Shown: positions 7,974 to 15,941 of the stretch, piece by piece
Numbering within the stretch: the first letter of the stretch is position 1
Layout: each line of letters begins with the position of its first letter
From: Gracilaria caudata
Taxonomy: Eukaryota; Rhodophyta; Florideophyceae; Gracilariales; Gracilariaceae
NCBI GenBank assembly: GCA_030374735.1
Contig: JASCIV010000589.1
Location: forward strand, 1-16,087
Direction of reading: 5' to 3'
DNA: 16,087 nucleotides
Made by a program: the position numbers and the translations under genes
Notes under the pieces: generated by a model
Seen by the model: only the letters and a program-made list of their open reading frames with translations
Told to the model about the DNA's origin: nothing
The model's database searches: none

Positions 7974-9369
7974 ATGTCAGCTGTTACCGACTCCGTCGCG
8001 CTCGTGCCGCTTCGAGCCGCAGTGCAGAACTACGCGTGGGGGCTCCCGTGCCACCGCGACAGTCTTGTTGCTCGCTTGCACGCGCTCAATTCCGGTGCTG
8101 CCGTGTCGCCTGTCAAGCCGTATGCCGAGTTGTGGATCGGAACCCACAAGTCTGGTCCCGCTCATGTCATCGCCGATGAGCCACTTACGCTCGCTGATTT
8201 TCTCGCTCACAATAAACACGCTTCCATTCCATACCTGCTCAAGGTGCTCAGCGTCGCAAAGCCGCTCAGCATTCAGGCGCATCCAGATAAGCTGCTTGCT
8301 CGAGAGCTTCATGCCACCAATCCAACCGCTTACAAGGATGATAACCACAAGCCGGAAATGTGCGTAGCGCTCACAGGTACGTCATCACCAAACTTTCCGT
8401 CTGCACACACTGTGTTACCAGTATAAGCGTCCTAACGTTTGGTGCCTTGCTCGTAATCGCTATCTTTGGCTATGCTAAGACTTTGAAGGAATGTGCAATT
8501 TCCGCCCCGTGGAGGAGATCCGTGCCCATCTCAATGCCCACCCCGACCTTTGTGAGTTGTGCGACGGTCAGTCCTTCAAGGATACTGTGTCGGATGCTTC
8601 CGACAGCGAAGAAAAGAAAGAAGCACTTCGTCATCTCTTCTCCACGCTTATGAATGCGTCTGAGGATAATGTTAAAACCGCGCTTGACGCTGTAGTGGAG
8701 AAGCTCAAGATGCAATCCAAGAAGAATCAGTCCGAGAAGACTGACGCTGATGATCTCTTCCTACAATTGGTGTTTCACTACCCTGGTGACGTTGGTTGTT
8801 TTGCCGCCTACTTGCTCAACTACGTTCAAATCAAACCTGGGCAGGCATTCTTCATGGCCGCCAACGAACCTCATGCGTACCTGTCAGGTCAATGCGTGGA
8901 AATCATGGCATGTAGTGATAATGTCGTGCGCGCTGGACTCACTCCCAAGTTCAAAGATGTCTCTACTCTGGTCGACATGCTTACCTATCAAGACGCATAT
9001 CCAGAGATCATGAGCGGTACTCAAATCGATGAATACTCAAAGCTTTACCAGCCGCCTGTGGACGAATTTCAGCTCATCAAATGTGAGGTACCGGCTGGCA
9101 CCAAGCACAAGCTTTCTGAGTTGCGCGGGCCGAGCATGATCATGTGCTTGGACGGCAGCGGATGGGTTTGCCAGTCGAGTCATTCGTCAGAAGCGCAACA
9201 CGAGCAGTTCCCTCTAGGACCTGGGCGTATTTACTATGTGGCCGACTCAGTTTCGCTTGTGGTAGAGGCGAAAAGCTCTGCCGTAGCTGGCGCTTCATCG
9301 CCGCATCTGGCCTTTTTCCGAGCAAGCGCCAACCAGAGCAACCTCGTACTTGCGGAAACAGAAAACTAA
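7974..9369 (+). CDS. MPI: Mannose-6-phosphate isomerase (type I phosphomannose isomerase), one intron
   Basis: The coding sequence is 7974-8376 joined to 8480-9369, giving 430 residues, normal for the eukaryotic enzyme. It interconverts fructose-6-phosphate and mannose-6-phosphate in the cytosol and feeds GDP-mannose for glycans and sulfated polysaccharides. Motifs in order: QNYAWG near the start; KPYAELWIGTH (48-58); SIQAHPDK (99-106, zinc ligands Q101 and H103); HKPEM (E128 zinc ligand); FRPVEEI; YPGDVGCFA; NEPHAYLSGQCVE with the zinc-binding His at 266; and SDNVVRAGLTPKF with the catalytic Arg at 285. All expected metal and active-site residues are present. The frame is also open upstream of 7974, but family alignment favours MSAVTDSVALVPLRAAVQNY as the N-terminus. 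Exon 1 covers the catalytic N-terminal part up to ALT. Confidence 0.95.
8377..8479 (+). other. Spliceosomal intron of MPI (103 bases, phase 1)
   Basis: The donor is ACAG|GTACGT and the acceptor GCTAAG|AC. A branch-point-like CCTAAC lies at 8431-8436, about 44 bases before the acceptor. This pair restores ALT-DFEGMCNFRPVEEI, which follows the family pattern ALTPFxGLCGFRPVEEI without a gap. Another AG at 8487-8488 keeps frame but would lose three conserved-position residues. Confidence 0.85.
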
Positions 9370-9385
9370 CGTTTCTGCACAGGGT

Positions 9386-9862
9386 TCATTCGTTGAATTC
9401 GGCAATCACGTACAACGATTGGGGAGTTGAAGAAAAGGCCTCAAAGTCTCCTCTTGATCCCTTGTCCTCCTCGATGGCAGGTCTTGTTTCAGAGTCGTTA
9501 TTCTTCAGGAATTGATCGGTGGGACAAAGCAAAGCAAAGTTTGCCGCTGTGGGCTCGAGCCACACAGTGAACCTTTGGTTTCCTTTCCGTAGAACTTCTG
9601 GAGCCTCTAGTGCTCCCGGTTTGGCATTCATTGCACCAACACGATAGATTCTTTCAAAGTGCTCCAATAACCAATCTTTTACCAACTCAAGAGAGTCGGA
9701 CAGTTCAAACTCGGTTTCTGGAAATGCGGGCGGTACAGCTTGGTTCGGTTCTCCTGCAGTGACGCTTCTGGGCACCTTTTTTGAACGAAAGATCACAGGC
9801 AAAACTTCAGTTTTGCTCACTTGAAGATGCGAACGTTTCGTTACCCACTTCGTAGTACTCAT
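9386..9862 (-). CDS. Orphan protein of 158 residues, function unknown
   Basis: The ATG at 9862 is followed by a basic N-terminus (MSTTKWVTKRSHLQVSK), a Pro-rich linker (about residues 45-55), a helical acidic part (ELSDSLELVKDWLLEHFERI) and a beta-like stretch (QRFTVWLEPTAANFALL), with an acidic tail. There is no signal peptide and no membrane segment, so it is probably a soluble nuclear or cytosolic protein. The frame is closed by a TAA just upstream of the ATG, which fixes the start unless an exon joins at the AG before it. The gene converges on MPI with only 16 bases between stop codons. I recognise no family. Composition is even and protein-like, so I take the gene as real. Confidence 0.65.
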   Translation of the reverse strand: MSTTKWVTKRSHLQVSKTEVLPVIFRSKKVPRSVTAGEPNQAVPPAFPETEFELSDSLELVKDWLLEHFERIYRVGAMNAKPGALEAPEVLRKGNQRFTVWLEPTAANFALLCPTDQFLKNNDSETRPAIEEDKGSRGDFEAFSSTPQSLYVIAEFNE

Positions 9863-9955
9863 GGTCTGTTATTCACCAAAAACGCCTGATAACCTGTAAA
9901 AGTAGGAACTCAAAAGAAAAGATCGAACGTTAGCATGTTCGGAACAAGAAACAGC

Positions 9956-10495
9956 TCAGCACCGAAACGCGAAGCTGCTTGCTGTCTCAGCTCTCATAAT
10001 CATCCCGCATTGAAGCTCTCGTTTGCACAAAGTCTCGAATGGAGTGAAAAGCAGCATCGGTTGGATATGCCGGTCACCGATGAGCGGTACTGATTGGCGT
10101 GCGAATGCCCCGTACGATAACCAGCCGCTCATGGATCCGTACCCGAAATCTGTTGCGCCGTGAGGCATTCCTAGAAAGCAAATTGACATCATCGACAGCA
10201 AAAAGTTGCAGCGTCCGCGGACAAGAATGAATGGTTAAGCGTACCGTTTGTAATCAATATTTGAAGGCGATGATCGTCCGGTGAAGAAGCTTCCAGTGTG
10301 GTGAAACCTCAAGGGACTGTGGTCATGTGCGGCGTTGGAAACAAGCGCGGTCGAGGAACTGGGATGAGGCTGGCAGCAAAAACCAGGCGTGGATTGTTGC
10401 GAAGCATCTTTCAGGAGCCGAATCCGCGCCGATGATGGGGAAGGGGAGTGGCGGTGCCTGATTGTCAGCCGGACGAATGCAGCTTGAACTGACAT
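9956..10495 (-). pseudogene. Possible relic of a plastid-targeted Brp/Blh-like carotenoid-cleaving protein
   Basis: ATG 10495 opens a frame with a Ser/Arg/His-rich start almost free of acidic residues (MSVQAAFVRLTIRHRHSPSP), like a plastid transit peptide. It stops at TAA 10235-10237. The same frame resumes directly with a hydrophobic stretch and the motif of the Brp/Blh family, GxPHGAxD (FLLSMMSICFLGMPHGATDF, about 10210-10150), then runs on to TGA at 9956 without the further membrane helices that family should have. A double TATA box lies at 10659-10675, well placed for a start at 10495. What is seen is one stop codon in an otherwise continuous frame plus an eight-residue motif. The family link is an inference and chance remains possible. 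No GT-AG pair that keeps frame removes the stop. Confidence 0.25.
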
Positions 10496-10658
10496 CTCAT
10501 GATCAGTCACTCTGTTCACGCATCCATCAGCTCTGTCCGTGACACAATTTCGTTCAATTCGCTCACTTTTTGAATTTTGAACGGCAACCTCGACAAATGC
10601 TTCCTTCTGGTCTCCTCGCTGTCACCGCGACTTGCATTCGGTGCTCTCTCTCTTTCTC

Positions 10659-10675
10659 TTTATAGTCATTTATAG
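10659..10675 (-). promoter_or_regulatory. Double TATA box on the minus strand
   Basis: The minus strand reads TATAAATGACTATAAAG, two TATAAA boxes five bases apart. It sits 164-180 bases upstream of the ATG at 10495, leaving room for a 5' untranslated region of about 130 bases, and is bordered by a CT/GA-rich run at 10643-10660. Confidence 0.4.
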
Positions 10676-10683
10676 GCACACTA

Positions 10684-10854
10684 TAGCGTAATTAGAACTA
10701 TGTGCAGTGTTGCTGAAAGAAACGCTCTCTCACAAAGACGGCCAACACTTTAAGTGTCGGCCTCCTTTGGAGACTCTATCTCTCTGATTGTGCGTATCCT
10801 AGCCTAATTACGACATAGTATAGGGCGCTTCTGGTCGAAGAAACGCTCTCTCAC
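10684..10854. repeat. Diverged tandem duplication, about 116-121 bp period
   Basis: AAGAAACGCTCTCTCAC occurs exactly at 10717-10733 and 10838-10854. Each copy is preceded at a similar distance by TAGC(G/C)TAATTA (10684-10694, 10800-10810). Read on the minus strand, both copies encode a similar peptide ending VRERFF(D/Q)Q. Confidence 0.65.
10740..10762. other. Short hairpin within the duplication
   Basis: GGCC-A-ACACT pairs with AGTGT-C-GGCC around a three-base TTA loop, with one A/C mismatch. It lies in the decayed copy of the duplication and has no counterpart in the other copy. It may be accidental. Confidence 0.4.
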
Positions 10855-11064
10855 GAGAAAGGCTAGTACTGCCTTTTCAGGCGCATTTGGTGCTGCACCC
10901 ACCTGCGACTCTTGTATTTGTATAAACCGAGTCTCAGCATCCGAAGCTGCGACACTAAGCGTATCTATCACAGATTGCGTTTGTACAAACGTTGTAGACG
11001 CCACAATGATAAACGGAATGCCCATGTGCAATACAGGCGCAATTCCTAGAAGACAGGGCGACAT
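10804..11064 (-). CDS. Possible small membrane protein (86 residues), unknown
   Basis: ATG 11064 opens a frame with a hydrophobic N-terminal segment (about residues 3-27, LGIAPVLHMGIPFIIVASTT) followed by a polar helical part (VIDTLSVAASDAETRFIQIQ) and a basic end. This fits a short single-span membrane protein or a signal anchor. An overlapping frame (10955-11164) is also open, which weakens the call. In favour, the adjacent duplicated copy keeps amino-acid-level similarity in this reading (VLAFLVRERFFDQ against VLAVFVRERFFQQ), suggesting that this frame was once under protein selection. It could also be the last exon of a longer gene. No family is recognised. Confidence 0.35.
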   Translation of the reverse strand: MSPCLLGIAPVLHMGIPFIIVASTTFVQTQSVIDTLSVAASDAETRFIQIQESQVGAAPNAPEKAVLAFLVRERFFDQKRPILCRN

Positions 11065-11571
11065 GTTCTAGCTCCTGACACTCAACCCATTTTTTTCTTT
11101 TTCGTTTTCCTCTTCGCAGTCTATTGCACATGGAGGTTGTACATGGCTGAATAGATGTAAACATGTATGCTTGACTGCCACATCAACCTCTCTCGTATTG
11201 TCTTGTTCTTCTTTACTATGAGCGTACACGTTGAATTCTCGCAACACGAGGGGCTTGGATTTTACCCCAACAACTTACGACACGTCCTCAGGAAAACCTA
11301 GCCACAGGCTGCAGATCTGCAATCGTGTTGCCCTCAGTGATTACATTTGCTCTCCCGAAAAAGCATTAGACTTCTAAAGTAGTCTCGACTGCCAGAGCAT
11401 TTCGCTACCGACGTTTGTGGCCTTTTCGTCTTTACTTTTTTATCCTTTGCACCACTTCGTTCATCTTCTCAGCTCGTCGACAGAGCGGCACACCATGACA
11501 AGGCGCACGGCACGCCCCACATTGCGCCGTACAAGAGGATTATGACCGCACTCTTTCACTCAGTCCTCATT
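11065..11571. other. Intergenic stretch with nothing recognised
   Basis: There is no ORF with protein-like content and no repeat. On the minus strand a purine-rich tract (about 11085-11115) lies just upstream of the ORF starting at 11064. I see no promoter I would defend. Confidence 0.5.
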
Positions 11572-12226
11572 TCATTGTTGAGACCAGAAAAAACAGCAGC
11601 CAGTCGCATCACATCTTTCTCCGACCCTCAACATGCGCGTAATCGAATCTCCATGGAAAAAACCCTGGAGAAAACTCCCAAACGGTTGCCTCCGCTGGAG
11701 TTCACTCCACGAGGGGCGCAAGCCAGGGAAAATGGTAGGATCATGCTCCGGTGATCGACTCGCGGCCTGCTTCCTGCATGCAGCTAGTCGGGGGCCTTTT
11801 AGAGATGTATCACCAAGGTCAATTAGGTTGTTGTTCGGATCGAAAGCATCCGCATTGACTTCGACATCCAGTTCGACGAGCGGCGGAGCAGTACAGAAGG
11901 GCGTTCTGTATCGCTTAGTTATCTGTTGACGTCTTTTCGATCACCATTCGCCACACACGCAGAGTAGAAGGAGGACGAGGACACAGATAGAGTAGAAGCA
12001 GGTAGAGAGACGGGGAGGGAACAGGTGGAGTAGAATACAGAATAGGGCCAGTAGGAGTACGACGGTACCCAGGGAGAGTAGTAGTTACCTTCGTATCTAG
12101 CAATCTAACGATCGAACCCTTGGTAAATATAGGCCTCAACAAACTAATCCTTCTTTCTTCTTCCGTCTTTTGACTCCTTTTTGCCTGCGCCTCTTTGCTT
12201 TCGCCTCCCCTTTGCCGAATACTCTC
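11572..12226 (-). CDS. Candidate two-exon part of a spliced gene (12226-12089 joined to 11922-11572), unknown
   Basis: A minus-strand frame without ATG is open from 12226 and ends in LLRPIFTKGSIVRLLDTK before a good donor (GAAG|GTAACT, GT at 12088-12087). A second open frame, from 11940 to the stop at 11572-11574, follows an acceptor (CAACAG, exon from 11922). Both sites are phase 0, so the frame continues across the junction. The second exon has well-mixed protein content, including VELDVEVNADAFDPNNNLID, with LIDLG matching the clathrin-box pattern, then FPGLRPSWSELQRRQPFG. The first exon is Lys/Glu/Arg-rich. The N-terminus must lie in an upstream exon, since no start codon is present. Plus-strand ORFs over the same bases look like shadows. 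It may equally be a transposon remnant. Confidence 0.4.
11923..12088 (-). other. Candidate intron, 166 bases, pyrimidine-rich
   Basis: The sequence runs from GTAACT to CAACAG on the minus strand. It is strongly C/T-rich over most of its length and contains in-frame stops, while the flanking exons are open and in phase. No clear branch-point sequence was identified. Confidence 0.4.
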
Positions 12227-12383
12227 TTAATCGACACATATCGCAGCATTCATCTTGCAGTACTTTGTGTTCCGTGAGATTGTCGAGTTCGTGGCGATGC
12301 GCACGACGAAGATGTTTTGCGAAGAAGGCCAATGCTTCATGTCGTACTGCGGCAAACCAATCTCGTAGAGATGCACTCTTCCC
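12144..12383 (-). CDS. Candidate exon, possibly upstream part of the same spliced gene
   Basis: A pyrimidine tract ending CTTCCTTTTAG (AG at 12385-12384) precedes an open frame starting GKSASLRDWFAAVRHEALAF. The next residues are helical and basic (AKHLRRAHRHELDNLTEHK), then comes DECCDMCRL and a Lys/Arg-rich end closed by TAG at 12144-12146. The Lys/Arg-rich end overlaps, in another frame, the exon beginning at 12226, so the true donor probably lies before 12230; I could not find a convincing one. No ATG starts it. Function is unknown. Confidence 0.3.
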   Translation of the reverse strand, partial: GKSASLRDWFAAVRHEALAFFAKHLRRAHRHELDNLTEHKVLQDECCDMCRLREYSAKGRRKQRGAGKKESKDGRRKKD

Positions 12384-13574
12384 CTAAAAGGAAGACAGAG
12401 AACGTCTTCACATACACAGAAAACAATTTCCAGCACAGTTTTTGGCTTCCCTCTTCGTCATCTTTGCAATTAAGATGTCGTCCACAGTAAAAAAAAGAGC
12501 AAGAACGCCGCGTCGGAAGTAGCGCCGCTACGATCAAATAAGGCATCCTACGTAGAGTGCGAGGTCAGGCAGTGATATAGGAGCTGTACTCGTTTAGAAA
12601 ACCCGTCCGCGCGAAGAACTTGATCTCCTTGAATACAGTGTCTGTCATAAGTCTTGAGAGTTTTCATTGAACGATTTGTTGAACCAAAGACGTTTCGTTC
12701 AACACACAGAACTACCGCCTCCCATACACCTGTGCCCAGAGCTGAGGAGAAATGACATTCATCTTCACCCTACAATGTTCAAACAGACATCTCAAGCTCA
12801 AAAAGCCCGTTATCGTGCGTCGTCATACTTTACGTGACAAAAGCATCTCAAAATCGGTTACCGTTGTAGAACACAGTTCTCCTCGAAATGAACACAGTTC
12901 TCGAAATGAACAGTATCTAGGGGCAGAACTGCATGTTTGCAGGGTTGTGCGAAGTCTCCGTCCGACCTGTGCCTTACATAAGACCGATTAATGGCCCAGT
13001 GTCTGGCGACCTACATTCGGTTCTGCTTACATGGGATCGAGAAAAGAATGCTTGACGAGAAACAACAAATCCTGATTTGCCACTCGGCTTTCCCATACAT
13101 TCACGCCGAGTATTCGTCGCCTGCGGTGTTTGCTTAACTGGTCCAGTCCTTGACCTCATCGCAGGTTGTCACATGTAAGCAAAGCGTCGAGTTCATGCAG
13201 TGATTGCAGCGTACGCTGACAGTCTCGGGACGAGCGATATCGCGCCATTCCAATCTATACGGTGCGAAATGTCATGATGACTCACCTGTTTCCAATCCCT
13301 ATTTCGGTGAGACGAACGGATATTCGAAACCCATTCGACAAAAATGCTTACGCCCTCCTCTTTAACTTACAAACATATACAGTGGCGTGGCGAGGAACCT
13401 CAACCGAACAGTTATACATCGAATTGTAATCCTCCTAGTCATGGATCTATACAGGGGGCTTGGATCTTAACCACGTTCTTGTTATAGTCACATACGACTC
13501 TACACGAGTTTGTAATCTACAGGTAATTCTCATCCAGACCACAGTGATTCTTCCCTCTTACAAAAAGAACAACT
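12384..13574. other. Intergenic stretch and 3' side of the PI4K gene
   Basis: Only short overlapping ORFs occur on both strands. A minus-strand frame at 12337-12546 is open but overlaps the candidate splice acceptor at 12384 and may be 5' exon or intron sequence. A small tandem repeat lies at 12869-12907. The part from about 13200 to 13574 would hold the PI4K 3' untranslated region; I could not place a polyadenylation signal with confidence. Confidence 0.5.
12869..12907. repeat. Short tandem repeat with GAAC-ACA-GTTC core
   Basis: A 21-base unit (12869-12889) is followed by an 18-base unit (12890-12907) that lacks one internal CCT/TCC triplet. Each contains the inverted repeat GAACACAGTTC. 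Copy number is only two. Confidence 0.6.
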
Positions 13575-15941
13575 TCATTTGGAGATTCCCATAGACACCT
13601 TTTGGAAGTGATCGTATGCTCTTGTTGTCCAGTTTCCTCGAGCGTAGTCTATCAGTTTAGACATTCGTTGCGCTTTGTCCTTCTTTGAAAGTTCGAAACC
13701 AAGCCTGTCTCGAAGGTTTGCGAGAACATAATCTCTTCCTTGCAAGAAGCAAGGCATGGTTTCATTACCAGGATACATGGTATCCACCATGAGCAATATC
13801 TTGTTGGCGTAGCGACACGCTTCTAAGTATCCTTGAACGCAGAGCTTCCTGTACAGTTTAAAAGCCCCAGAGTTAGATCCCCCCATCACTTGTACCATCT
13901 CCTCGGTGAGCTTAAATGGCGCCTTTTCGAATTCCATGTTCCCTCCCGGCGAATTAGATAGCAAAAAGCCAAAGTCGATATGGATAATGTGTCCTTCGGC
14001 GTCGATCATGAGATTGCCGTTGTGTCTGTCCTTAATGTTCATCAAGTACTGAACTATTGAATAGCCCGCCATACTGTGCACAAAATTGCGAACGGCACGC
14101 TTGTGACCTTGAGACCCACGACCACCGAACACACCCACAAAGTAGTCCTTTAGAGTAATTACGTTGGGAGAGTGCTTCTTGATGGAATCTATTGACTTGG
14201 CATCGGTAACAGTCTCAATGAGGCCGGAATCGCCTCCGGTTGAAAGAATCTCGTAAGGGCGCAGCCAGCATGGAATGTTTGCCTTCTCGAAGATGCGCGA
14301 AAACTCCTGAATAAGGCGTTGCGCAAACATTTCCTGTCGAAGTTGGTCTCTCGCCTTCACAATGCACGACACCAAGCGCCAATTAGGGTTGGAGCCAAAC
14401 TTGCTCGACCTTCGCAAGCGCTCTGACTTGACTGCCCACCGTTCCCCAAGTGCCTTGAGTAGTTCTTCGTCTGGCGGTCTCTTGTCGTCATCGAATTTGG
14501 CGTCCACTCTGAACGAGCTCTCGCGCTTCATGACATCCGGGCCTACGCTTCTCACATCTGCGGTCACGTCGGGAGAAAACTCAAACTTGTCTGCGGGCTG
14601 GTTCTGCATGGTGACCTCAGGTTCGAAGGGTTCTGGCAGCGGTGCATGCGCATGAGCGTGAGCATGTTGTCTGATGGCAGGAGAAGAAAGCGAACCGATG
14701 CGGCGCAATGGGCTACTGCCGCGATGGTCCTCACACGAGTGCTCTCTTTCAGGTGCGGGCGCAATGAGGTCCTCAACCTCCACGACGAGGAGGTATGGCA
14801 CCCGCTCTTTGGTGTTGAACACATGCGCCTCCTCCGGCACAATGCGCAACACTCGATGCGGACGACGTTCCGTAGGGATGAACACATTGCTGGGGATGAA
14901 GTCGTTGAGCTTCTCAAGCTCCCTTCGCAACACATCTCTGCGAAGTTCGCGTTCCACGTCAAACAGGCCGTTGGAAATGTGCGTGAGACACTTGACAAAG
15001 TCCATTTCGGCGTGGAAAAGGTTGGCGCGTTCGTGGCGAGCTTCAAGCCATTGCTTGAGCTTCACTTCATCCGCAAGTTGCAGCGCATTGAAATGCATAC
15101 GGTGGTCGTTTTCACCGGAGCCCGAAATGTCGAGGTCGACGGCGCGCGTGACGGAGCTGCGTCGAAACGGCGGAGTGACGCGCTCCACGTCATCGTCGTT
15201 GTGGTGCGCATGAGCGCGGTCGGGTTGAAGCGCGGTCTCGGTGACCTCAGCCTTCTTGAACAGGTCGCCCGGTGGGGTGGAATTGGTGACGACGGACTCC
15301 AAGCCCAGCAGCAGCGTCATGGTGCGGTGGTACGCGTCCTTGGGTCCCAGGTGCAGCGAGCCGGTCATGTACCACATGCACTCGAGCGCGAACGACAGCG
15401 ACATCATGGCGTGCTTGTACAGAAAGGCCTCCAATTGGCGCTCGCACTGCGCCTTGACCAGGTGCGCGGTGGCGTCGAGCGAGATCTCCTTGGGCTCGCG
15501 CGTGAGCTTGAGCAGCGCGCTTCGCTTCGCGGAGCGACTGGAACCGACGCCGGAGCCCGCGGTCTGGTCGTGAAAGCCGTACAGCAGCGTGTTGAGGATG
15601 AAGGGCAACAGGTGCGACAGCGTGAGCGTATTGGCCGCAATGGAAGAGAAGTCGACCGAGGTGTCTTCCGAATAGATCTTTCCCAGAATGATGAACTCAT
15701 CGTCGTCCACATGACGATCCTTGTCGACGTGATCCCTCTTGATGTTCTGCATGAGCTTCTTGAACTGCGCCTTTGCGGCGTCGCGCGTGAGCACGCGGTG
15801 CTTGTGCGAGAAAAGCGAGTGGCCGCGACGCAACATCTTCTGCCCGTCGCGGTGCGGCGGCGCGGACTCGCCGCTGCGGTGCGAGAGGTTGTCAATGTCA
15901 TCGTCTGCGAGCGCGCCGCCAAAGCAGGCAAAACGCACCAT
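13575..15941 (-). CDS. PI4KB: Phosphatidylinositol 4-kinase, type III beta class
   Basis: The 788-residue kinase would phosphorylate phosphatidylinositol to PI4P, the Golgi and secretory-pathway lipid. The first in-frame ATG is at 15941 (MVRFACFGGALADDDIDNLS, CCCCCATGG context). The frame is open further upstream to the window edge but without ATG. Order: lipid kinase unique helical domain (about 75-230, ending LYKHAMMSLSFALECMWYM), an acidic/His-rich variable linker, the PI4K beta block FIPSNVFIPTERRPHRVLRI followed by YLLVVEVED (about 390-440), a second disordered linker with an (HA)4 run, then the kinase domain from about 515. Visible catalytic features are the ATP-binding Lys529 in CIVKARDQLRQE, the loop KDRHNGN (637-643) and DFG (656-658). 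The C-terminus YDHFQKVSMGISK fits the beta class. The usual GDD after the lysine is changed to RDQ-like residues. No intron is needed. Confidence 0.93.
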   Translation of the reverse strand: MVRFACFGGALADDDIDNLSHRSGESAPPHRDGQKMLRRGHSLFSHKHRVLTRDAAKAQFKKLMQNIKRDHVDKDRHVDDDEFIILGKIYSEDTSVDFSSIAANTLTLSHLLPFILNTLLYGFHDQTAGSGVGSSRSAKRSALLKLTREPKEISLDATAHLVKAQCERQLEAFLYKHAMMSLSFALECMWYMTGSLHLGPKDAYHRTMTLLLGLESVVTNSTPPGDLFKKAEVTETALQPDRAHAHHNDDDVERVTPPFRRSSVTRAVDLDISGSGENDHRMHFNALQLADEVKLKQWLEARHERANLFHAEMDFVKCLTHISNGLFDVERELRRDVLRRELEKLNDFIPSNVFIPTERRPHRVLRIVPEEAHVFNTKERVPYLLVVEVEDLIAPAPEREHSCEDHRGSSPLRRIGSLSSPAIRQHAHAHAHAPLPEPFEPEVTMQNQPADKFEFSPDVTADVRSVGPDVMKRESSFRVDAKFDDDKRPPDEELLKALGERWAVKSERLRRSSKFGSNPNWRLVSCIVKARDQLRQEMFAQRLIQEFSRIFEKANIPCWLRPYEILSTGGDSGLIETVTDAKSIDSIKKHSPNVITLKDYFVGVFGGRGSQGHKRAVRNFVHSMAGYSIVQYLMNIKDRHNGNLMIDAEGHIIHIDFGFLLSNSPGGNMEFEKAPFKLTEEMVQVMGGSNSGAFKLYRKLCVQGYLEACRYANKILLMVDTMYPGNETMPCFLQGRDYVLANLRDRLGFELSKKDKAQRMSKLIDYARGNWTTRAYDHFQKVSMGISK

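Noticed and set aside
12050..12130. GGTTCGATC on the minus strand, resembling a tRNA B box
   Set aside because: The flanking bases do not form a T stem, and no A box or acceptor stem fits at the right distance.
12869..12907. Steroid-hormone-receptor-type response element
   Set aside because: The half-sites look alike, but the window shows no animal features and the match is expected occasionally by chance.
14564..15573. Plus- and minus-strand ORFs within the PI4K gene
   Set aside because: They lie in other frames of a gene with clear kinase motifs and have Ser/Arg-rich shadow composition.
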